DNA of 64,000 nt from Kushneria konosiri (GTDB taxonomy: Bacteria > Pseudomonadota > Gammaproteobacteria > Pseudomonadales > Halomonadaceae), in the NCBI RefSeq assembly GCF_002155145.1, contig NZ_CP021323.1:1736001-1800000 (forward strand), given 5' to 3'. The notes under the pieces were generated by a model. It was not told the DNA's origin. It made no database searches and saw nothing but the letters and a program-made list of their open reading frames with translations. A program made the translations under genes and the position numbers. Shown here piece after piece: positions 8,723 to 16,892 of the stretch; the stretch's first letter is position 1; every line of letters begins with the position of its first letter.

Positions 8723-9999
8723 GCGAGCTTGTTCGTCGCGACCCCCGCAAGGAGTGGATCGCCCGTAACCGTCTGCACCCTCAGCACCTGGAAGTGCTGG
8801 CCGAGATCGGCGGTGGCAGTGTGGCCAGTGAGTGGATGGGGCCTAACGGCCTGATGCGGCGTAATCCGCATGCCGTCGGCTTCATGGGCCCCAACGGCAT
8901 TCGCCGGATCGACCGCAGCGGTGCCCAGCAGGCGTCGCAGGCTACCGGACGCAGCGCCGAGGCAAAAGACAGCCGTCGCAGTGTCACCATCGAGTCGCCG
9001 GCGTTCATGGTGGCCGTGGTGCCCGACATGGCCGGTGGCCGTCTCTCCGGTCACGACCGTGATCTGCTGGGGCTTGCCCGTCAGCTGGCCGATGCTGATC
9101 CGGACCATCCCGGCGCCGTGCTGGCCATCGTCTATGGCGAGCACAAGGAATCCACCTTCGATGAGGCCGGTATCGATCGTCTGCTCTGTCTGGAAGGCGA
9201 GCAGTTTGACGGCTATACGCCTGAAAACCGTATTGCGGCTTTGCAGGGCGTGGATCGGGAGCTTTCACCGCGCTACTGGCTGATGCCGGATTCCACCCAG
9301 GGCGGCGGCGAACTGGGCCGACGTCTGGGCGTGCGCCTGGGCGAGCGTGCCGCCACCCAGGTCTGGCAGGTCGAAGCCAACAGCGACAGCGCCACCGGCT
9401 GGCGCTGCATCACCCGGGGTGCTGCCGGCACGACCGACATCGTTCGCGATCTGCCGCGCGTCGTGATTGCGCTGGCCGAGTGCGCTGATCCGATCACCGA
9501 GACCCGGCACGCAGCCGAACCCATCGAGCTCTCCCAGCCGCTGCCCAATGTGCTCGGTCGCATCGAGGACATTGGCGAAGTTGCCGTCGATCCGGCCAGC
9601 GTGTCGCTGGCGGAAGCCGAGTTCATCCTCTCTGCCGGCAACGGCGTCAAGGACTGGGATAACTATCATCACGCCGCCGAAGTGCTGGGGGCAACCAAGG
9701 GCGCCTCACGCGTGGCGGTCGACGATGGCCATATGCCGCGTGACCGTCAGGTCGGCGCCACCGGCACCTGGGTGTCGGCGAAGGTCTATGTGGCTGTGGG
9801 CATCTCGGGTGCCATTCAGCACCTGCAGGGCATTCAGACCTGCGAAAAGGTCGTGGCCATCAACCTTGATGAAGGCTGCGACATGGTCAAGCGTGCCGAT
9901 CTGGCCGTGATTGGCGATGCCAACGCTATCCTTGCGGCGCTGGTTGAGCGCGTAGAGCAGTACCGCGCCGAGCAGGAGGAGAATCGCGATGCCGCTTAA
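8719..9999 (+). CDS. Electron-transfer flavoprotein alpha-type subunit of the dimethylglycine operon
   Basis: This 426-residue protein carries the C-terminal FAD-binding domain of ETF alpha (about 285-415). The visible motif is QVGATGTWVSAKVYVAVGIS, continuing GAIQHLQGIQ, and it ends near VIGDANAI. The N-terminal third is longer than in housekeeping ETF alpha and includes two MGPNG-type repeats (SEWMGPNGLMRR, FMGPNGIRRI). This is typical of the ETF encoded with dgcAB. It should accept electrons from DgcAB and deliver them to ETF:quinone oxidoreductase. It overlaps dgcB by 4 bp and the beta-subunit gene by 11 bp, so the three form one translationally coupled unit. The symbol is left blank to avoid confusion with a housekeeping etfA. 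Confidence 0.88.
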   Translation: MSELVRRDPRKEWIARNRLHPQHLEVLAEIGGGSVASEWMGPNGLMRRNPHAVGFMGPNGIRRIDRSGAQQASQATGRSAEAKDSRRSVTIESPAFMVAVVPDMAGGRLSGHDRDLLGLARQLADADPDHPGAVLAIVYGEHKESTFDEAGIDRLLCLEGEQFDGYTPENRIAALQGVDRELSPRYWLMPDSTQGGGELGRRLGVRLGERAATQVWQVEANSDSATGWRCITRGAAGTTDIVRDLPRVVIALAECADPITETRHAAEPIELSQPLPNVLGRIEDIGEVAVDPASVSLAEAEFILSAGNGVKDWDNYHHAAEVLGATKGASRVAVDDGHMPRDRQVGATGTWVSAKVYVAVGISGAIQHLQGIQTCEKVVAINLDEGCDMVKRADLAVIGDANAILAALVERVEQYRAEQEENRDAA

Positions 10000-10798
10000 C
10001 GCCGAATCCTCAAGTGCTTCCGGACTCGATGTGGCCGTACTGGTCTCGATCGGGCGTCACCCGCTGACCGCGCGTACGCGTCGCGCCGACCAGGATGCCC
10101 GCGCCGTGGAAATGGCGCTGAGCCTCAAGGGCGCTTCGGTCAGTCTGATGCACGCCGGCCAGCATGACAGCAGCAATGAAGAGGCCATTCGTGGCTATCT
10201 CGGCATGGGGATTGAAGAGATCCGCCTGCTCGAGCAGATGCCTCAGGCCGATGTGGTGCCCGTGCTGACCGATGCCCTGCGCGCCAGTACGCCGCAGCTG
10301 GTGCTGACCGGTACGCGCGCCGAGACCGGGGAAGGCTCAGGCATTTTGCCCTATCTGCTCGCTGAAGCGCTGGGGTGGCCGGTCATTAACGGTCTGGCTG
10401 CCGTTGAAAAGGTCGAGAAGGGCGTGGCCACGGTGCTTCAGGCCCTGCCGCGTGGCAAGCGCCGCCGTCTGCGCGTGCGCCTGCCGGCGATCGCCACGGT
10501 GGATACCAGCGCCCCGGCGGCCCGTCAGAGTGCCTTTGGTCCGGCTCGCCGCGGCGAGCTCGAGGTCCAGTCGCAGGCCAGCGAAGCGGATGAGTCGCTG
10601 GCGCAGTGGCAGATTCAGCCGGCCCGCAAGCGTCCCAAGCGCCTCAAGGTTATCAAATCCTCTTCGGCTCGCGACCGCTTCAAGGCGGCGGCGGCCAAGG
10701 CCGACGGCGGTGGTGGACAGACCCTCACCGATGTCACGCCGGAGCAGGGCGCCGAAGCCATCTTTAAACTGCTCAGGGAAGAGGGTGTGCTGCGCTGA
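9989..10798 (+). CDS. Electron-transfer flavoprotein beta-type subunit of the dimethylglycine operon
   Basis: This 269-residue ETF beta homologue is the partner of the upstream alpha subunit. It forms the AMP-binding half of the heterodimer. The N-terminus (VAVLVSIGRHPLTARTRRAD) and the GTRAETGEGSGILPYLLAEAL segment match the AANH-like ETF-beta fold. The C-terminal 70 residues are basic (RKRPKRLKVIKSSSARDRFK). The start ATG lies inside the end of the alpha gene, with AGGAGGAG directly upstream. It is the last gene of the operon and a terminator follows about 80 bp later. Confidence 0.87.
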   Translation: MPLNAESSSASGLDVAVLVSIGRHPLTARTRRADQDARAVEMALSLKGASVSLMHAGQHDSSNEEAIRGYLGMGIEEIRLLEQMPQADVVPVLTDALRASTPQLVLTGTRAETGEGSGILPYLLAEALGWPVINGLAAVEKVEKGVATVLQALPRGKRRRLRVRLPAIATVDTSAPAARQSAFGPARRGELEVQSQASEADESLAQWQIQPARKRPKRLKVIKSSSARDRFKAAAAKADGGGGQTLTDVTPEQGAEAIFKLLREEGVLR

Positions 10799-10878
10799 TA
10801 ACCTGCCGCGCGCCGCCATTGGTGACGCGCTAAAGGGATCACGAGCATCGGTTAAAAAAAGGGATTAAAACGCATTGT

Positions 10879-10904
10879 GCCCTGCCTTATGGCGGGGCGT
10901 TTTC
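10879..10904 (+). terminator. Terminator after the dgc-etf operon
   Basis: GCCCTGCC pairs with GGCGGGGC (one G-T pair) around a TTAT loop, followed by a T-rich tract GTTTTCGTTT. Confidence 0.7.
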
Positions 10905-11081
10905 GTTTATGGACCGCGCCGACAAGAGGATGGACCGCCAGAAGAGAAGAGAAGGGCTCAGTGGACCCGGCTGGAACAAAATGGGTCAAACGGGATGGTC
11001 TGGACAGGGCGGCTACACGGCAGGGCTGCTCGACGGATGCCGCCGAAGACACCATGGCACGTGATGGCGCCCACCACGGAA

Positions 11082-11101
11082 ACCGGCCCCGAAGGGCCGG
11101 T
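11082..11101 (-). terminator. Probable terminator of the SSS transporter gene
   Basis: ACCGGCCC pairs with GGGCCGGT around a CGAA tetraloop, 26 bp beyond the stop of the minus-strand transporter gene. On the minus strand the hairpin is followed by only three T residues, so it may be an inefficient terminator. Confidence 0.5.
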
Positions 11102-11126
11102 CGGAAGTGCGTTGATAGCGCAGGGA

Positions 11127-12869
11127 TCAGGAGCGGGCAGGTTGCATGTCCGTTGCGCGCTGACCGCGCTTTCGTACTACCCAGTAGCCCACGCTGCCTG
11201 CGGCCAGCAGCATCGCGCCGCAACCGGCTGCCAGCATATAGCCTCCTGTGACGGCCTGAGCAGATATGCCAAACGGGTCGGCCAGTGACTCAAGCGTCGT
11301 GGCGTACTGAACCCACAAAAAGACGCCGATGCCAATGCCGGCCAGCATGGTGCAGGCCGCAATCACACGGGTGCCGGAAATCCATGTGGCGCTGACCTCG
11401 CGGTCATACTCATGCAGAAAGTCACGATACGCCTGCTGAATGTCGGTGACCCGGGTCAGTCTGGAGGCCACGATGATCGCCACCAGTGCGGCCAGTGTGC
11501 TGAGCACGACCGGGTGAAGATAGACGGGCAGCGAGATCCACTGCGCCTGATCCATCAGCGACAGGGCGATATTACCGACAAAACCAACCGTCAGACCCCA
11601 GCCGGCTCCGGCGGCGGTAATACGACGGCTCCAGACGCTCATCAACGCCACCGGCCCCCAGGAAGACGCAAAGAGGGTAGCGGCAAACCAGACCACGGCC
11701 ATGACCGCCGGCGACTGAAAGAGTGCAATGATCAGCGAGACCAGTCCGGCGCCCAGAATCGACAGGCGACTGGCACGCATGGCGGCCTTTTCGCTGCGGT
11801 TGGGCGGCAGGATGTCGTTGGAAAGACTAAAGCCGATGATCGATAAAAACGTCGAACACGAGGACAGCCCCGCGGCAAAGACACCGGTGAGAATGACCAC
11901 GCCCAGCCAGGTCGGCAGGATATTGAGTGAGGCCCAGATCATGGCACGCTCGCCATCAAGGCTGCTGTCATAGAGGTTAATGGCCGCGCCGGTCATCATC
12001 ATCAAGGCATAGAAAACGGCCAGGGCTACTGCCGTCAGCATGGCCGAGCGCATCACGACGTGCTCGTTGCGGGCCATGAGATAGCGACTCGACTGCCAGG
12101 GACTGGCGGCCAGCACCGCCGCCCAGACCAGTCCCAGAGTAATGCCCCAGGTCAGGGCTTCGCCCGGCGTCGAGAAGGTGGCGTCCGGTCCTTCCAGTAC
12201 CCCATGCCACAGGGCGATGTCGGGCTTGTCGGTCTGGCTTAAAAGTCCTTCGATCACGCCATGCCAGCCGCCCAGATCCTGCAGGATATATATCGAACCG
12301 CCAAGCGCTGCCAGCGAAAAGATCACGAACATGATGGTATCGGTCACCATGACGCCGGGAGAGCCGGAGTAGAGAATAAAGCCGATATAGGTCAGCCATA
12401 CCAGCACCAGCCCGGTCCAGTACGGCATGCCGGTCAGCTCCGAGAACATGATGCCGGCGCCCTGCATGACCCCTACCAGATACGCTCCGAGCCCAACCAC
12501 GGTCGTCAGTCCGGCAATCATCTGCACGCGCCTTGAATCGAAGCGCTTGCCGAAGAACTCCGGCACTGTTCTGGCCTCGCTGCGCCGCAGATACCGGCCA
12601 AAGGCCAGCGCACCCAGCAGACACCCTGACGTACTGATGGCGGCGAAAATCAGCATCACAAAGGGATAGCCGTCGTAGGCAAAGCCGGTTTCGCCAAGAA
12701 AGGCACTGGTGCTCAGATAGCTGGCCACCAGCGTGCCCAGAATGAAAAAGGTCGGGGCATTGCGCCCGGCCACCAGGTAGTCATCGAGATGTTTGACGCG
12801 TCGCCCGGCCAGATGGCCGATCAAAAAGTAGCCGACGAGGCTGCACAGAATGGCGATGGTATAAACCAT
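11127..12869 (-). CDS. Sodium:solute symporter (SSS family)
   Basis: This inner-membrane Na+-coupled importer has 580 residues and about 13 hydrophobic helices. It has typical SSS features: an N-terminal GRRVKHLDDYLVAGRNAP segment followed by a second helix with TLVASYLSTSAFLGETGFAY. The central region includes GVFAAGLSSCSTFLSIIGFS, the sodium-site helix pattern of the family. The ATG start has GGAG about 9 nt upstream. It lies between the dgc operon and the BCCT/gbc genes, so a substrate related to betaine, dimethylglycine, sarcosine or carnitine is plausible. Sequence alone does not identify it. A hairpin terminator separates it from the upstream co-directional BCCT gene. Confidence 0.85.
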   Translation of the reverse strand: MVYTIAILCSLVGYFLIGHLAGRRVKHLDDYLVAGRNAPTFFILGTLVASYLSTSAFLGETGFAYDGYPFVMLIFAAISTSGCLLGALAFGRYLRRSEARTVPEFFGKRFDSRRVQMIAGLTTVVGLGAYLVGVMQGAGIMFSELTGMPYWTGLVLVWLTYIGFILYSGSPGVMVTDTIMFVIFSLAALGGSIYILQDLGGWHGVIEGLLSQTDKPDIALWHGVLEGPDATFSTPGEALTWGITLGLVWAAVLAASPWQSSRYLMARNEHVVMRSAMLTAVALAVFYALMMMTGAAINLYDSSLDGERAMIWASLNILPTWLGVVILTGVFAAGLSSCSTFLSIIGFSLSNDILPPNRSEKAAMRASRLSILGAGLVSLIIALFQSPAVMAVVWFAATLFASSWGPVALMSVWSRRITAAGAGWGLTVGFVGNIALSLMDQAQWISLPVYLHPVVLSTLAALVAIIVASRLTRVTDIQQAYRDFLHEYDREVSATWISGTRVIAACTMLAGIGIGVFLWVQYATTLESLADPFGISAQAVTGGYMLAAGCGAMLLAAGSVGYWVVRKRGQRATDMQPARS

Positions 12870-12984
12870 GAAAGGGCTCCAGCTTTATGAGTCTTTTATT
12901 GCTTGTATTGAAAAGCATGTCGCGAGCGACCCGAAGGCTCATGCGCGCCAGCGTCACGAGACATGGCATTTGCGACATGAAGCC

Positions 12985-13020
12985 TCAAAAAACAGGGCCG
13001 CCCCGAAGGGCGGCCCTGTT
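12985..13020 (-). terminator. Strong terminator of the BCCT transporter gene
   Basis: AACAGGGCCGCCC pairs perfectly with its complement around a CGAA loop. On the minus strand it is followed by six T residues, a classic rho-independent terminator 29 bp beyond the BCCT stop. Confidence 0.88.
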
Positions 13021-13048
13021 CTGCGTCGAGTATATCCGGTTTATCGAA

Positions 13049-14632
13049 TTAAAGCGGCTGAGCAGCGCCGGTCGGTGACCCTGGCCCATACAGCTCTCGA
13101 TGCAGGCCCATATAGAGGCTGCAACACATCAACAGCAGCACCACGGTAAACGGCAGTCCGGTAGCGACGGCACCGGCCTGAAGAGCGCTCATGGCCGTTG
13201 TGCCGCCACCGTAGAGCAGCACGCCGGCAATCGAGCCCTGCATGGTGGCCCAGAACACACGCTGGCCGCGGGGCGTATCGGTCTTGCCGCCGGCCGTAAT
13301 GTTATCAATGACCAGCGAGCCCGAATCCGATGAGGTGATGAAAAACACCAGCACCAGAACAATGGCCAGAAACGAGGTCACACCGGACAGGGGAAGCTGC
13401 TCGAGCATGTGGAACATGGCAAGCGATACGTCATCGATACCGTTGGCCAGTTTGCCGATGTTGTTGGTGACCTGATAAAGCGCCAGTCCACCAAAGGTAC
13501 TCATCCAGACCAGCGTGACCACGGTCGGGATCAGCAGTACGGCAATCAGGAATTCACGGACGGTGCGGCCTTTTGAAACGCGCGCGATAAACATGCCGAC
13601 AAACGGGGACCAAGAGATCCACCATGCCCAGTAAAAGATGGTCCAGCCATGATACCAGGTGCCGTCATCGCGACCGATCCAGTTCGACAGCGGCAGGATA
13701 TGGGTCGCGTAATCGACCGCCGTTTTGCCGATGCCGGCCAGTACGGTCAGGGTGGGTGCCACGGCAAGAACAAAGAGCAGTAGCAGGGCAGCAATGATCA
13801 TATTGATGTTGGAGAAAAGCTTCACGCCGCCATCAATGCCACGCCATACCGAAATCAGGGTCAGCACGCTGACCACGATGATAATGGCCAGTTGTGTGCC
13901 CAGTGTGTTGGGGACATTGAAGAGATAGGCAAGCCCGCCGGCGGCCTGGGAGGCACCAAAGCCCAGCGAGGTGGCCAGACCAAAGACCGTGGCCAGAACG
14001 GCCAGAATGTCGATGATATGACCGGCCCAGCCACGGGTATGCTTGCCGAGAATAGGATAAAAGGCGGAGCGAAGCGTTAGCGGTAATCCGCGGTTGTAGG
14101 CAAAAAAGGCCAGTGACAATCCCACCACGGCGTAGATGGCCCAGGGGTGCAGACCCCAGTGGAACATGGTGGCACCCATGGCCGCACTGGCGCCTTCAGC
14201 CGTGCGAGCTGGTGCGTTGAGAGGCGTGCCGTACCAGTCCGTGTAGTAGGCCACGGGTTCGGCCACGCTCCAGAACATGAGACCGATCCCCATGCCGGCA
14301 GCAAAGAGCATGGCAAACCAGGACATGCGAGAATATTCGGGTCTGGCATTCTTGCCCCCCAGTCGAATGCGACCGACCGGCAGTACGATCAATGCCAGAC
14401 AAAAGATCACGAAAACGTTGCCTGAAATCATGAAAAGCCAGTCGAAATGTTCAATCGACCAGCTCTTGGCCAGACCCAGCTGGGCGTTGGCCATGTCGGG
14501 ATAGATCAGGGCATAGATAAGAAAGGCGAGAATGGCGGCGGCAGAAAGCGGAAAAACGGGATGGTGGAAATCCATGCCCATCATCTGCTTGTTGTCCTGG
14601 CCCGACGTCAGTAATGAATTACGATCATCCAT
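13049..14632 (-). CDS. BCCT-family betaine/carnitine/choline transporter
   Basis: This inner-membrane transporter of quaternary ammonium compounds has 527 residues and 12 predicted helices. The family signatures are clear: GMGIGLMFWSVAEP in the substrate/Na+ site helix, FHWGLHPWAIYAVVGL, and the tryptophan-rich stretch FYWAWWISWSPFVGMFIARV. A Gly-Met-Gly-Ile-Gly motif is typical of Na+-coupled betaine carriers such as BetP; H+-coupled choline carriers usually differ there. There is no long regulatory C-terminal tail, so it may serve catabolic uptake more than osmosensing. The ATG start has GAGGA upstream. It is positioned beside gbcA and is likely the betaine importer for this pathway. The exact substrate is inferred. 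Confidence 0.9.
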   Translation of the reverse strand: MDDRNSLLTSGQDNKQMMGMDFHHPVFPLSAAAILAFLIYALIYPDMANAQLGLAKSWSIEHFDWLFMISGNVFVIFCLALIVLPVGRIRLGGKNARPEYSRMSWFAMLFAAGMGIGLMFWSVAEPVAYYTDWYGTPLNAPARTAEGASAAMGATMFHWGLHPWAIYAVVGLSLAFFAYNRGLPLTLRSAFYPILGKHTRGWAGHIIDILAVLATVFGLATSLGFGASQAAGGLAYLFNVPNTLGTQLAIIIVVSVLTLISVWRGIDGGVKLFSNINMIIAALLLLFVLAVAPTLTVLAGIGKTAVDYATHILPLSNWIGRDDGTWYHGWTIFYWAWWISWSPFVGMFIARVSKGRTVREFLIAVLLIPTVVTLVWMSTFGGLALYQVTNNIGKLANGIDDVSLAMFHMLEQLPLSGVTSFLAIVLVLVFFITSSDSGSLVIDNITAGGKTDTPRGQRVFWATMQGSIAGVLLYGGGTTAMSALQAGAVATGLPFTVVLLLMCCSLYMGLHRELYGPGSPTGAAQPL

Positions 14633-14843
14633 ACGCGGTCCTCTTTGTTCTTATGCAAAAGGTTATTGTGCAACCAGCCCCCTTTTTGGCTGTTACGCAT
14701 TCTTTGTCTCCCCTCGAAAAGGCATTTATTTAAAAGCGACGCCAACGTATCCATTGCCGCTCGCATGAGCGCGCCATTCGTCTATTGCCTTTAATATCGA
14801 TGCGTAGCGATTGATCAAAGGGCAACAACAAGAGGGCGTGAAG

Positions 14844-15092
14844 ATGATGATTGTCGATCTGATTGATGGCGATGATTTTCGTATGCGGCTGGTGGCACTT
14901 GGCGTCCATATTCCCGAAGGTGCAGGGCCGGATACCTGTGCCCGCATGGCGCTGTGCAAGCATCGAGGAGAGGGTGTCGATGGCTTGAAGGAGCTGGTGG
15001 ATGAACTGGTCAGCCGCTCGGATATCCTGCTCCCGTCGGTGCGACAGGCCATCGATCACTATCTGCTGCCGGCACTGAATGAGTCGAAGTAA
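14844..15092 (+). CDS. Small acidic protein of unknown function
   Basis: This is an 82-residue soluble protein that I do not recognise. It begins MMIVDLIDGDDFRMRLVALG and contains a single central Cys pair (DTCARMALC). No signal or membrane segment is present. ATG 14844 is preceded by AGAGGG at about 8 nt; an in-frame TTG at 14811 lacks a site. It lies between divergent BCCT and convergent gbcA and is followed by a bidirectional terminator. The coding pattern on this strand is more protein-like than the overlapping antisense frames. Its position suggests a link to betaine metabolism, but that is speculative. Confidence 0.55.
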   Translation: MMIVDLIDGDDFRMRLVALGVHIPEGAGPDTCARMALCKHRGEGVDGLKELVDELVSRSDILLPSVRQAIDHYLLPALNESK

Positions 15093-15110
15093 GGTTTGAA
15101 ACAACATAAA

Positions 15111-15146
15111 AAAGGGACTGGCACACGAGTCGTGGCCAGTCCCTTT
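15111..15146. terminator. Bidirectional terminator between the small ORF and gbcA
   Basis: AAAGGGACTGGC pairs perfectly with GCCAGTCCCTTT, with an inner CACGA/TCGTG extension. A-rich sequence upstream and T-rich sequence downstream make it usable from both strands. Confidence 0.85.
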
Positions 15147-15149
15147 AAT

Positions 15150-15253
15150 GTTTTACCGCTCTTTCAAATGCTCCTGGGAGCAAGCGGTCTGATCGATCAA
15201 CGTTTTACCGCTCTTTCAAATGCCCCTGGGAGCAAGCGGTCTGATCGATCAAC
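15150..15253. repeat. Tandem 52-bp duplication with internal hairpin at the gbcA 3' end
   Basis: Two adjacent 52-bp copies (15150-15201 and 15202-15253) differ at one base (GCTCC versus GCCCC). Each contains ACCGCT/AGCGGT arms flanking an inner GCTCC-TG-GGAGC hairpin; the variant base weakens the second copy. The right copy includes the gbcA stop codon (15249-15251) and the left copy repeats that same sequence beyond the gene. It is most simply a recent tandem duplication of a 3'-UTR element. Confidence 0.9.
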
Positions 15254-16535
15254 CCTTGGCCAGGTGCAGTGCCGGAGCGTCGTATCCCAGATGGGTCAGC
15301 ATGCGCTCGCCGTACCAGTTGACGAAGTCGATGACGCCGAACTCGTAGGTTTCGGAGTACGGGCCGGGCTGATACGCCTTCGAGTTGATACCGCGCTGGT
15401 TCTCTTCAGCCAGCTGACGATCCTGATCGTTGGTGGCATCCCAGACGTGGCGCAGGCGCTCGACGTCATAATCCTCGCCTTCAACCGCGTCCTTGTGGAC
15501 CAGCCACTTGGTGGTGACCATGGTCTGCTGCGGACCGAGCGGCAGGACACGGAAGACCACGGCGTGATCACCCATGAAGTGGTTCCATGAGTTGGGCAGG
15601 TGCAGGATACGCAGCGAGCCCATATCGGGGCTGGTCAGACGGCCCATGAGCTTTTTGCAGCCCGGCTTGCCGTCCATGGTCATGGAGACCACGTTATCCA
15701 GCAGCGGGGTGCGGGTCAGACGGTTGCGCTTGCCGAAACGCTTGAGCTGCCAGGGCACCTGCTCGTTGTTCCAGTCAGCCTGCTTGCGAGTGACCAGATC
15801 CTTGTACTTGTCGGTGGCACGGGGGTCTTCCGTGTCATCGAATTCGATCAGTGAGTTGAGCAGCTCCGGGTGTGCGCCGTTGCAGTGATAGCACTCACGG
15901 TTGTTTTCGATGACCAGCTTCCAGTTGGCCTGTTCAACGATGGTGGTCTGCGTGGCCACCTTGACGTTGTCCATGTTGTACGGCTCGAGGTAGTGCTCGA
16001 GGGTGACCAGGAAGTCATCGATGACGGGCGGCTCTTCGCTCAGGTTGATGAAGATAAAGCCACCGGCAGTGCGCACATTGACCGGTTTGAGACCGAACTG
16101 ATTGAGGTCGAAATCGACGCCCATGTCGCTGCCGGCAAACAGCAGGCGGCCATCAAGTTCGTAGGTCCACTGATGGTAGGGACAGACCAGTTTGGCAACC
16201 TTGCCCTTTTCCTTGGTGCACAGTCTCGAACCACGGTGACGGCAGACGTTGTGGAAGGCATGGACCACACCCTCGGCACCCCGGACGATGACGACCGGGT
16301 TGTTGCCGATCTCCAGCGTCATGAAGTTACCCTTGGCAGGGATCTCGCAGGTCATGCCGGCGAAGAGCCATTCCTTTTCGAATACCTCCTGCATGTCGAG
16401 CGCGAAAAAACGCGCGTCGTTATAAAACGGCTGGGGCAGGGAGTAGGTGGGGTTTCGGTTCTGAAGCAGGTCGGCCGCGGCCTGGCGGGCCTGGTTCAGA
16501 GGGTCATCCGGGCCATATGAAGCTGTCATGTCCAT
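15249..16535 (-). CDS. gbcA: Glycine betaine monooxygenase, Rieske oxygenase subunit GbcA
   Basis: GbcA hydroxylates/demethylates glycine betaine to dimethylglycine plus formaldehyde, using electrons from GbcB. The 428-residue protein has the Rieske 2Fe-2S motif CRHRGSRLC...CPYHQW (about residues 90-115). The catalytic domain has the mononuclear iron region ENNRECYHCNGAHPEL (about 210-225). I choose ATG 16533-16535 (MDMTASYGP) because AGGA lies 8 nt upstream. An in-frame ATG six codons earlier has no ribosome-binding site. It is divergent from gbcB, with a shared regulatory region, as in Pseudomonas. The similarity to GbcA is strong over the whole length. Confidence 0.95.
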   Translation of the reverse strand: MDMTASYGPDDPLNQARQAAADLLQNRNPTYSLPQPFYNDARFFALDMQEVFEKEWLFAGMTCEIPAKGNFMTLEIGNNPVVIVRGAEGVVHAFHNVCRHRGSRLCTKEKGKVAKLVCPYHQWTYELDGRLLFAGSDMGVDFDLNQFGLKPVNVRTAGGFIFINLSEEPPVIDDFLVTLEHYLEPYNMDNVKVATQTTIVEQANWKLVIENNRECYHCNGAHPELLNSLIEFDDTEDPRATDKYKDLVTRKQADWNNEQVPWQLKRFGKRNRLTRTPLLDNVVSMTMDGKPGCKKLMGRLTSPDMGSLRILHLPNSWNHFMGDHAVVFRVLPLGPQQTMVTTKWLVHKDAVEGEDYDVERLRHVWDATNDQDRQLAEENQRGINSKAYQPGPYSETYEFGVIDFVNWYGERMLTHLGYDAPALHLAKG

Positions 16536-16892
16536 ACCAAATATCCTTTTCATTGCCGCTGTTTGAGAGAAAGCGACAATACGGTTGAGCGGATGTTATT
16601 TGTTGTGTGAGACCTGGTATTCACGCATGTAAAACTGATCCATCTTGATTGATGGCGATTGTGGTATAAGGCCATGGATTTCGGTTGTCTACCCGCGACA
16701 TGAAAGAGTGTCACGACGACCTTACAGGTCCGGGAAAGACCGAAAATGGGGGTGAAAGGTATGTGCGTGTCGCTGACAGACAAGCCTGGTGCGAGAGGCG
16801 TCACCAGAATGCCAGACTGAAAGGGTGTCGGACCGTGTCGTCAACACGGATCGGCGAGCGAATAGCTGCGGCACTGCCAGGCAGAGAATATC
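16536..16892. promoter_or_regulatory. Divergent gbcA-gbcB control region
   Basis: This 357-bp region holds no convincing gene. In pseudomonads the gbcA and gbcB promoters are activated by GbdR, so its binding sites are expected here. AAAGCGAC occurs at 16570-16577, close to gbcA, and several GTGTC/GACAC-like words occur toward gbcB (for example GTGTCGCTGACAGAC near 16767). No clean sigma-70 promoter can be assigned by eye. Confidence 0.5.

Larger units (their letters stand above)
10799..11126. other. Convergent intergenic region
   Basis: This gap of about 328 bp lies between the ETF beta gene (plus) and the SSS transporter gene (minus). Apart from two terminator-like hairpins, one for each direction, no supported gene is seen. 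Overlapping small frames here lack ribosome-binding sites. Confidence 0.5.

Noticed and set aside
15150-15253. CRISPR array
   Set aside because: There are only two directly abutting copies without spacers and no cas genes; it is a simple tandem duplication.
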